Source: Gordionus sp. m RMFG-2023
Lineage: Eukaryota; Nematomorpha; Gordioida; Chordodea; Parachordodidae
Length of the DNA: 64,000 bases
Direction of reading: 5' to 3'
NCBI RefSeq assembly: GCF_954871325.1
Contig: NC_088777.1
Span: 16,655,366-16,719,365, forward strand
This document shows, in pieces, positions 24,601 through 36,600 of this stretch. The position numbers and the translations under genes were made by a program. Positions within the stretch are counted from its first letter, which is position 1. Every line of letters starts with the position of its first letter. The notes under the pieces were generated by a model. It did not search any database, was not told the origin of the DNA, and was given only the letters and a program-made list of their open reading frames with translations.

Positions 24601-27600
24601 GTTAAAATTTCAATAAGTGCCTTCAATATTTTACTTATAGTCATTCTAATTATTATTATTATTAAATACCTTACATATAACTTTAGTTTGTGTCAATTAC
24701 TACCTCAAGATATTGAAATCAAAAAGAAAAATTGCAAATTTAAAAATGTTAGCAATGATATATCTACATACCTTGAAGCAGACGATTTTGAAGTTCGACA
24801 TGATTATATCGATCCTAAAGTTTAAAAAAAATTATGTTTATAGAAAATCATAAAATGCATAGTTTTTATTTATTTTACATTCTTTTTAAAATTTTTTTTA
24901 TTTTTTATAGACGGGGTCCTTCAAATTTATCTATTTTGATTTCCACTTTTCCCGTTTCTATTGGAATCCTCATGCCCAGAACTTCCAAAGATTAGAGTAT
25001 AAAATTTATTTACCATGGAAATATTTTAAATATTAACATCGAGTGAATGCAGAATTATAATTCTTTGTATTTTATACATTTCGCCGCGAATTTGCGCTAA
25101 CTGTGAATGCAGAATTATAATTCTTATCACCAAGGTTTGATACATTTTTTAAAAAAAATTTTCAACTTTCGTTTTTATTTAGTCTGCCTTTTTTAAAAAA
25201 TATCATTGTTTTAGAGGCATAGACAAAAAGTTACTGTGTTATCAAATAGTTGAAGATTATTCTCATGGCTTAATTCCTCAAGAACGTGTTCAAAGGTCAG
25301 TTATATATTTTTTCAAATTTTACTAATTAAGTAATATTTTGTAATTATAAAATAAGCATTTATTTTTATATTTGGCTTTAACATATTTTTAGATCTCACA
25401 TATTCGGTCCAAATGAAATAGAAATTGAAATAAAATCCTATTTCACCTTATTTTTCGAAGAGGTATTGTAATGCTTTATTTTTTATTATAAATATAATAT
25501 TCCCCCTTTTCTAACTTGAGTCGGACAAGTATTATCTTAATTAATAGGCAATATATTTTTTAACCGAACATTTTTAAAATTACTTAGGTCGGTACTCCCT
25601 TTTATCACAATTTTAAATTGTATAATGCGCATATAGTCATTTTTCAAATACTTAATATCCTTTTTACAATATTAATCGGATAGGGGACATTAGGCATTTA
25701 AAAAATGACATTGGTTACCAAAAAAATCCATATATGTTAGCGTTATTGTGTTATTTTTTCAGCTTTAAATAATTTTTGAAGCGCATTTTTTGAATTAAAA
25801 AAATATGATTTTGCTTGAAATATATACTAGCATTTGTATAAAACATACTCTGTAATTTTTAGAAAATTTTGCGAATTTTTGAAACTTTTTTATATAAGTT
25901 ATAAATTACTCAAAAAAAGTTAACGACAAAATTGCTAAAGTTCATAGGGTAGGTGTAATATATTTCGGGTAAAATCAGATTTTTAAAATTAAAAAAAAGT
26001 GTTACGAATCATTTAAAGTTGAAATAACAACACAATGACACCAAAATTAAGCACTCATATATATTTTAAAAAAATAATGGGTTAGATATGCTCATATTAG
26101 ACATATTCTATTAATTTCTAATCTCTTATTTAAAAAAAACATAACATGAATAGATAGTCTCTCCATTTTACGCATTTCAAATTTTCAGCGTCGTCTTATG
26201 GCTCTGCGATCATTATTATTATTACGCCTCTTGTATAATACTTATCACAACGATTTCAATAGCTGTATCACTTTATGAAACCAAAAAAGTTTATAATGAT
26301 TTATTCACTTTATCTCATATTTTTTCTTTCATACGTTATATAATAAAGGTGTTTCAATTAACCCATCTTTATAGGCCGATCTATTGATTTTATCATTAAT
26401 GTTAAAATCTGACGATTCATTTATTAAAAATGTATATACATTAAAATCAGCTGCTGTCAATGTCATGGCTGTAGTAGACGCCATTGAAAGGCATAATTCA
26501 TATATGTACACTTTTTATGGATTTTAATGTCATTAGATTTTACCATCAGTCAATCCAATTCTTTTAATATTAACATTATTGGAAAAATGTTTAAAGATAA
26601 ATCAAAAAAATATATATCAATAAAATAAATGTTTTCTATGATTCAATATTAACATTGTATCATTAATAGACACTTTTCCCACACCATTATATACGTATCG
26701 GACTATTGAAAATATTGGCGGATACCCAATATTAAAAAATATTTTGGATCATTCCATTAAAATAAGATAAAACCTATTCAAGGCAACCTTCTAGTTATAA
26801 TTCTCCTTTATTAAAAGAATTTGTTTAGCAAGTTCAATATTAGTTTCATTCCACTTAAATTACTAAATTCGTAAATCCAAAATTTGGGCTATTCATGGAG
26901 AATGAAGGACATAAATATTTAAAAAAATTACTTCTTTTGTAAAAAATAGGAAAGTTATGAATATTTAGCGTTAGAGCCTATTTGATTAATGCAAAGAAAC
27001 ATTTATTTATATGGATTTGTAGAGCTAGTTGTAGTTTTTAATCAGAGTTGTTAAAAGATACTTTTTAAATGGATCTAGATACATATACAGATACATAGTC
27101 TAAAAATTTATCTAGATACAGATACAGCTTCTAAAAAGTTATCTAGATACAGATACAATTTAAAATGTATCTAGGTACAGATACATTTTTTATTATACTC
27201 TTAGATAAGGTTTGAATAAACCTAAATTAGGATTCTATTGTGAAAATTCATGAAATGATCTAAAAAATTTATTGACTCGATATCACATTTATCAAAATAT
27301 AACTAAAATAATGATTTTTAGATATTAATATAATATATGATTAATATAAATAATTATTATATATCATTAATAAAATAATATAATATATGATTAAATGATT
27401 ATAAATAATTATTAGATTTCAGTAATAAAATATTTTCAAAATTTTTGTTTAAGACATCCTCGTTTATCTGTAAAGACATTTTTAGCTATACTAAAAAGTC
27501 TTTCAACAGGAGCGTTGGAAGGGATTGTGGTGTTATATTTAATGAATAACATTTTTATATCAGGATATAGTTTAAAAATACTAAAATCTCGGCATTCATT

Positions 27601-30600
27601 TAAAAAAAAAACTATATAAAATTTGTTGATTATCAGAATTTAAATCATTAACAATCATATCTCCTGCTGTGGGATACTGAAAAAAATCGGATATTAAATT
27701 ATTGGTTTTTTTTCACAGGTTAATTTGCACTCATTTGAAGACTTTGATAATTCCTCAACTAATCTTTGTATTAATTGTTTTTTTAATTAAAATTTTCATC
27801 CATTTGCAACCATGTCCAATCTAGTTTAAAAAAAGGATGAAGCATAGTTGCCAAAATATTTTCATCTTCAAAAATTGTCCCAATAAACCTAGAATTATTA
27901 AATACTGATAAATTTATTATTAATTTACCTATCTTCAATTTTTTTAAGTAAGGCATTTAAGAGTGGTAAACAAAATTTCATGTTCATTTGTTTAAAATTT
28001 TTCAATTTAATATAGAGCTGGGAAATATGTTTACCGGCGATAGGCACTCCAACAATCTGCTGTTGTGCATATTAACGATGGTTCTATTAGACTTTTAATG
28101 ATTTCTTTCTTTTCATTCTCCCATCTTTGGGAAATTTTAGCAACCACTGTCTGTCTGCAAATTATATTTTTTTGTGGAGCTAATGTTTTGATCATTTTTA
28201 TAAATGATGGATTTGCAACAATTGAAAATGGCTGAATGCTATCTATAATAAAATCAGATATTAAATCATCAAAAATGGTTTGGGTTAAAGTCTGAGGTCT
28301 CTTGAAAAAAATCAATGGATGATGAGCCTAGTCCAATATTTTCTTTAATAAATTTTTTCTCCTTCCCCTTTTTTATTTGGATTAAGAGTGTTTGATGTTT
28401 TCTCTTAAAATTTGTTTTACAATGTTGCAAGTTGAGGTAATGCTAACTGAGATTTTCATATTTTTTGGACATGGCAAACATTATACTAACAGAGATTTGT
28501 TTTCTTTATTTTGAGATATTATTTTAAAATATGGTCTATTAATTGGCCATGGAATGTCGTCATTTTTGTCATCAATATTAATCTTAAAAATTAATATAAT
28601 AGAATAAAATAAAATACCAATTTCATTGCAATTAAAAATGGCAAATTCCTTATGATGGATTGTGATATCAGAATTTGCTTGTTATTGATAACTCGGACAT
28701 AATATTTAATTAATATTTATATATTCTTTTTTATATATAAGTTTTAATATTTTACATATATATATAATTTTTTAATATATATATTAATATTAATTTATAT
28801 GCTCATATGAAATAAAATAAATTTTACACTCAATTATTTTTATTTATAATATAAAAAAGCGTTAAATAAAAGTATATCAAAATGTATCTTAAAAAGTATC
28901 TAAAAACAGATAGTTATACTTCTAAAATAATATCTTGATACAGATACAGAAACTTTAATCAAGAATTTATCTAGACACAGATACCACATTTTTATATCTA
29001 GATACTTTAACAACTCTGTTATTAATGAATTATTACATTTTATGGAAACAAACATACAAATAATAATATAAGTATAAATAATTTAAATCATAATAAAAAT
29101 AAAGGTTATTTACGACATCCTAATTTTCTAAACATAACAGTCATTGTTTACACAAGTTTTGATCTTTGACACCTATTTATAATTTTTTGATATTTTTTTA
29201 AGCAAAGTGTAACTATACGCAACATGGTCATGAAAGGCTCTTCTACCGATATAGATGTCATTTACAATGAAAACAGTACTAAAGATGAGGCTAAGAGGGA
29301 TATCGGTAAACTTTTTTAAAATTCATATCTCCTATATTGCGGCAGTCGCTGGAGGTTGTTGCATGGAGACCTTCTAACTTGCACGATATTAAATGAATGT
29401 CAAAACGGTATTCTTTCGTAGTTATTTAGCTAAACAAATTCATATGCTTCATAGAACCGGGTTTTGTTTGAATTTTTTTAAAATTTAAATCATGTCTAGA
29501 ACGCTTTTTAATTTTTGAAGTCCTTATTTTGCCGAAACGGATTTCTGCAAGAAAAAAAAGGAAAATAGAGTATCTATTATGAATTTGAGAAAATTTCGCA
29601 ACGAATTTTTGGATATTTTTTTGTGCGCTATAAATGATTAATTTAAGTTTTTCAAATTTGTTAGAAACTATTCGAAACTTCTTACGACTAGTGGTGGTCA
29701 ACGGTCCTGTTCTATCGGCCTTAGACCCTGACAGGTTAAGGGACCGGTCTTTTTTCGAGGACCATGGTCCGGTTTAGTCTTTGTGACTAAAAGAACCGCC
29801 CTTGACCTTCACTACTTACGACATGTATACATTAACAATTCCTTATCAAACTGAGCTTCAAGGAAACAGTTTCCAAATATTTTTTTACTATTATTCACGT
29901 AAATACAATATAAGATAATAATTTTTAATAAAAATGTGGGTTAGTTTGATATTATATCTAAAAAATTTAAGAATTAATTCTCATTTTTACATTAATTTTG
30001 AGATAATAATTCAAAATACTTATATTTTATTTAAAACAAAATCTTCTATAAGTTAAAACAGTCCATAATGTCTCATTAGTGCCAGGGGACTTGATCAGTC
30101 TCTATTCACGCGGCATGATTATGCCTTGCGATGCAGTCCTGGTTTCTGGCACTTGCATAGTCAATGAAAGTGTTTTGACAGGTTTATATTTCAATTATTT
30201 TCATATTTCTTAAATTTTTGATATATTATTTGGAAAATATTTTAGAGTTTATTATATTAAAAAAAAATCAAATTATGGGATTATAATGATAAAAAAATAA
30301 AGATAATTGTTAAAAAATGAAAACCATCATGAATTGAACACTTACCTGCCAATTTTCATAATATTTTTTCCCATTAGAAATTCAATCTAAATGGGGTTTT
30401 AAGGAGGGATTATTTATATCCCATTAAACAATAAATAACGATTCAAAATATACAATTCATCCTTGCTATTATTGGGTATAATTTTTCGTTTGAATAAAAT
30501 TTATGAATTGAATTGTAAAGTGGAGAGGGCACACCAAATCTAAGATTGATGTCCAAATGAATTGAGAAAAAATGATAGAATTCTAAATTAAAATTTTTTT

Positions 30601-33600
30601 ATATTTAAAGCTAGAAATCAGGGGTAAGGTTGGATTGTAATTATTTTTTAATTTTCGATGGGTTAGTTTTTTCTCCGGATGAGGCAGATTTGGAAATATA
30701 AATAAATATTATTAGAATATTTTATTTCTTATAATATACTAAAAATAAATAAATTGTAGGGCACATTTTTTATATTTTGATTCTCGGTCGGAAATATGGA
30801 ATTTGTTTTATCTGGTTGGTTTGAGTCTGAGAATAGCCTATTTTCCTACAAGTTGGACCGGGATAGGTAAAAAATGGTCTCTAAAAGTTACTGGACTGCA
30901 GAATCATGCAGGTAAATTTTTTTACAAACAAAGGAAAAATTTATGAAATGCATTTGGTCTTATATCATTATGGAAAATTATGTTATAATCAACTAGGCTT
31001 CTTAACTTCTTTTGGGCTTTTTCTTTCTAGTATAACAATTAATAACATTAAATAATGTTATGAGGCTTAAAATTATTATCATATAAGTTGTCCGTCTAGT
31101 CCTGTAGTAATTTTTTATGAAGAAAATGACCTAACCTTGTATTATTCTAAGCTGAAAAACCTTTGCGAAATTCTGGATTGGTCTTTAAAAATATTTTGCA
31201 CGTTTTCCCATTTGTTTTTGTCCAGCCCACGGTCCGGGCTTTAAGTCAGACCACACCGACTGATAATATCTAGTAAATTAATATATTATATTACACCTTT
31301 TTAAGGCTACGGGCAGTTTAAAAGTTTAGAAATGGAAATTGCAAATTTGTCGCAGAAAATTAAGTAAATAATATTATTATAAGATCTTTGAAGGTAGATA
31401 CAAGAGAAAAACCGATAACTTTTGAGCTAGTTGATAAGGCATCCAAGCAAGATGAAGAATTAATAAGAATTAAAGCATGTTTGAAAGGGGGTATAGAATG
31501 GAAAAGCGAAGATAAATTGTTCAAAAAGGTTAAGAGTGAATTAAACATTAAAGACAATTGTCTAATGAGAGGATATCGTTTAGTTATTCCGATGGTATTA
31601 AGAAAAGATATTTTAGCAGCATGCCGGACATCAAATCATAGAAATGAAAAATAAAGCACGAGAATATGTTTGGTTGCCCAAGATGAATAGCGAGATAGAA
31701 GAAGTGGCTAAAGGTTGTGAGTGATACATGTAACATGTGAGCTAATGTTCCAGTAAACAAAGAAGATAAATGACATATCTCGGCAAGTGCAAACTGTTGT
31801 AGAAGACCCGGAAGTCTGAAAGATCTATACGGTCAAGAATTAGATGCAAAGAACTAATCAATTACAAGAGAACTTTGGAAAAAGCACTAGATAGAACAAA
31901 TGGTCAAGACATTCATGCTACAATCGTTAATCGCTGACTAATTATCGCGAATTGTTTACCGAAATATTAATATAAGATACGGAAGTCGACGATCATAGGA
32001 ACAAGAATTCATGAAAACAATACCGAGATAAAGCGCTAATCATTAGTAGCAAAAGAACGTTAGAAACAAGCAAAGACTAGGATAATTTATCAAAAGAATT
32101 ACGAAGCTTTAGAAGAAACATAGTTAAAGAAAGACTAGTATCAATCGATAATTGAGCGTTAATCTGGTTCGTCAATCACTTACAGAGATGAAGAGCTAAT
32201 CGTTTACCGGGAATTGACAAGCAACAGAAGATAGAAATCAAGAATCGAATACAAACAGTCATTAGAAGCTAAGAATACGAGACAAGGGACAGTCGTCGTT
32301 AGAACATAGAAAACTTAAAACAGCTATGATAATAAATTTTAATGTCCTCCCTCCCTCTTTATCTTATATCTTATCCACCATTGTTATTGTAATGTATACA
32401 TAATAGATATTAATTTTATATTCACTTATTTTACCTAAGGTGAAAGTGTTCCAGTTATTAAAACATCCGTGGGTAATCAAGGTTGCGATAATGAATTATT
32501 CGATTCACTCGTTCACAAAAAACACACTATTTATGCCGGAACAACTATTCTTTTGGCTAAACCCTCAGCCGCATGTCACAGCGAAGAAAATTTTAACAAA
32601 GTCTACGATGAAAAAGCTGTCTCGAGGCATTGCGCTTTAGCTGTAGTCGTTAAAACTGGTGAGAATAATAAATATAACACATAAGTTGGATAAAATATCC
32701 TCTATTCTTATGGTTCTGTATAATTTATTCGGCCATAATATATATTTTTTGTATCATCCATTATATGGCAAATTTAAAATGCAAAATAGAAATCTTGTGT
32801 TTATAATAATAACTAGTGTTGCGTAATCGGCTAAAAACTACGCCTAAGCCTAATAAGGCTAAGCCTAAAAATCGGCTAAGCCTATTAGCCTAAGCCTAAT
32901 TAGGTATGCCTAGCTAAGCCTAATTAGGTTAAGCCTAAAAATCGGCTAAGCCTAAGCCTATATAAATCTGCTAAAAAATTAGTCAAAATTCTGCATCGAT
33001 GCTTAGTATTAATTATTATTTATTTATTTTAGTAAAATAATTTATTTTATTTATATTTAATGTAAATATTTTATTATTACCAACAAATAAACATGATATG
33101 ATTTAATATTTTTTATTTATATTATTATATTTTCAAATGAAAATAAATTTATTTATTTGATGTTATTTTAAAAAAAAAATAATATGCTGCTATATTGTAA
33201 AATTGTAATATTCTTTTTAATATAATTTATTAGTGATTTTCACTATCTTCTTTATAAATACATCTTTTATTGAGGAATTATATTGTAAATTTTATTAGAT
33301 AAATAAACAATCTTTTAGGTGAAATCTTTTAAAATTTTTTTATCATTTTTTTTAAATTATCTTTTTTATTAAATGAGGTGGATTTTATGAAACTTTTTTG
33401 ATGATTTTATATGATCTTTTTAAGGATAATATTTTAATGTGACAATTGTCATAATCGTTATTTTATAAGTTTTTTGAATTTTTTTGAAGAAAATAGGTTA
33501 AAATAAGTATTAATAACATGTGTAAATATAAATTTAGTGAAGATGTACCAAAGAAAAGTGACAATTGTCATAATCGTTATTTTTAAAGTTTTTTGAATTT

Positions 33601-36600
33601 TTTTGACGACAATATGTTAAAATAAGTATTAATAACATGTTTAAATACAAATTTAGTGAAGATGTACCATAGAAAATTGACAATTGTCATAATCGTTATT
33701 TTTAAAGTTTTTTGAATTTTTTTAAGAAAATATGTTAAAATAAGTATTAAAAACATGTTTAAATAAAAATTTAGTGAAGATGTACCATAGAAAAGTGACA
33801 ATTGTCATAATCGTTATTTTATACGTTTTTTGAATTTTTTTGAAAAAAATAGGTTAAAATAAGTATTAATAACATGTGTAAATATAAATTTAGTGAAGAT
33901 GTACCAATGAAAAGTGACATTTGTCATAATCGTTATTTTATAAGTTTTTTGAATTTTTTTGAAGAAAATAGGTTAAAATAAGTATTAATAACATGTGTAA
34001 ATATAAATTAAGTGAAGATGTACCAATGAAAAGTGACATTTGTCATAATCGTTATTTTTAAAGTTTTTTGAATTTTTTTGAAGAAAATATGTTAAAATAA
34101 GTAGTAAAAACATGTTTAAATAAAAACGTAGTGAAGATGTATCATAGAAAAGTGACAATTATCATAATCGTTATTTTATAAGTTTTTGGAATTTTTTTGA
34201 AGAAAATATGTTAAAATAGTATTAAAAACATGTTTAAATAAAAATTTAGTGAAGATGTACCATAGAAAAGTGACAATTGTCATAATCGTTATTTTATAAG
34301 TTTTTTGAATTTTTTTGAAGAAAATATGTTAAAATAAGTATTGATAACATGTTTAAATAAAATTTAGTGAAGATGTACCATAGAAAATTGACATTGTCAT
34401 AATGGTTATTTTTAAAGTTTTTTGAATTTTTTGACGAAAATATGTTAAAATAAGTATTAATAACATGTGTAAATATAAATTTAGTGAAGACAATGAAAAG
34501 TGACAATTGTCATATTCCTTATTTTTTAATTTTTTTGACGAAAATATGTTAAAATAAGTATTAATAACATGTGTAAATATAAATTTAGTGAAGACAATGA
34601 AAAGTGACAATTGTCATATTCCTTATTTTTTAATTTTTTTGACGAAAATATGTTAAAATAAGTATTAATAACATGTGTAAATATAAATTTAGTGAAGATG
34701 TACCAATGAAAAGTGACAATTGTCATAATCGTTATTCTTAAAGTTTTTTGAATTTTTTTGACGAAAATATTTTAAAATATGTATATATAACATGTTTAAA
34801 TAAAAATTTAATGAAGATGTACTCTAGATAAGCGACAATTGTCATAATCATTATTTTTCAAGTTTTTTGATTTTTGTTGACGAAAATATGTTAAAATGAG
34901 TAATAATAACATGTTTAAATAAAAATTTAGTGAAGATGTACTATAGAAAAGTGACAATTGTCATAATCGTTATTTTTAAAATTTCTTTGATGTAAATGGG
35001 TAAAAATATAGATTGTAAAATTAAAATTGCCTGAGTATATGCCATAGAAAAACATATGGTAATAATAGATTCTTCCCCAAAAACAGGAGCAAATTGGCAT
35101 TTTATTACATTTGTTCATCGGGTCAGAAATTAATATGCAAAATTTATATCATAATATCTAATCCTAAGTTAGAAATTATTATTTTTTTACCAATTTTCAC
35201 CAGACAATCTTGTTTAAAATTTGGGTAAACTTTTTTTTCTATTTTAAAATCAATATCGATGCAAGTTAACTATTTTCGTCAAAAAAAATCAAAAACTTTA
35301 AAAATAACGATTATGACAATTGTCGCTTATCTAGAGTACATCTTCACTAAATTTTTATTTAAACATGTTATCAATACTTATTTTAAAATATCTTTGTCAA
35401 TAAAATTCCAAAAACTTTAAAACTAACGATTATGACAATTGTCACTTTTCATTGGTACATCTTCACTAAATTTATATTTACACATGTTATTATACTTATT
35501 TTAACATATTTTCGTCAAAAAAATTCAAAAAATTAAAAATAACGATTATGACAATTGTCACTTTTCTATGGCACATCTTCACTAAATTTTAATTTAAACA
35601 TGTTTTTAATATTTATTTTAACATATTTTCTTCAAAAAAATTCCAAAAACTTTAAAAATAACAATTATGACAAGTGTCACTTTTCATTGGTACTTCTTCA
35701 CTAAATTTATATTTACACATGTTATTAATACTTATTTTAACATATTTTCTTCAAAAAAATTTAAAAAACTTTAAAATTAACGATTATGACAAATGTCACT
35801 TTTCATTGGTACATTTCACTAAATTTATATTTACACATGTTATTAATACTTATTTTAACATATTTTCATCAAAAAAATTCAAAAAACTTTAAAAATAGCG
35901 ATTATGACAATTGTCAGTTTTCTATGGTACATCTTCACTAAATTTATATTTACACATGTTATTAATACTTATTTTAACATATTTTCGTCAAAAAAATTCA
36001 AAAAACTTTAAAAATAACGATTATGACAATTGTCACTTTTCTATGGTACATCTTCACTAAATTTATATTTACACATGTTATTAATACTTATTTTAACATA
36101 TTTTCGTCAAAAAAATTCAAAAAATTTTAAAAATAGCGATTATGACAATTGTCACTTTTCATTGGTACATCTTCACTAAATTTATATTTACACATGTTAT
36201 TAATACTTATTTTAACATATTTTCGTCAAAAAATTCAAAAAACTTTAAAAATAACGATTATGACAATTGTCACTTTTCTATGGTACATCTTCACTAAATT
36301 TTTATTTAAACATGTTTTTAATACTTATTTTAACATATTTTCTTCAAAAAAATTCAAAAAACTTATAAAATAACGATTATGACAATTGTCACTTTTCTAT
36401 GGTACATCTTCACTAAATTTTTATTTAAACATGTTTTTAATACTTATTTTAACATATTTTCTTCAAAAAACTTTAAAAATAACGATTATGACAAATGTCA
36501 CTTTTCATTGGTACATCTTCACTAAATTTATATTTACACATGTTATTAATACTTATTTTAACATATTTTCGTCAAAAAAATTCAAAAAATTTTAAAAATA

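Noticed and set aside
26185-26188. TTTTCAG as acceptor of the M1/M2 exon
   Set aside because: The family motif PFYAFQIFS continues upstream of it in frame and the phase from the preceding exon fits only the start at 26154.
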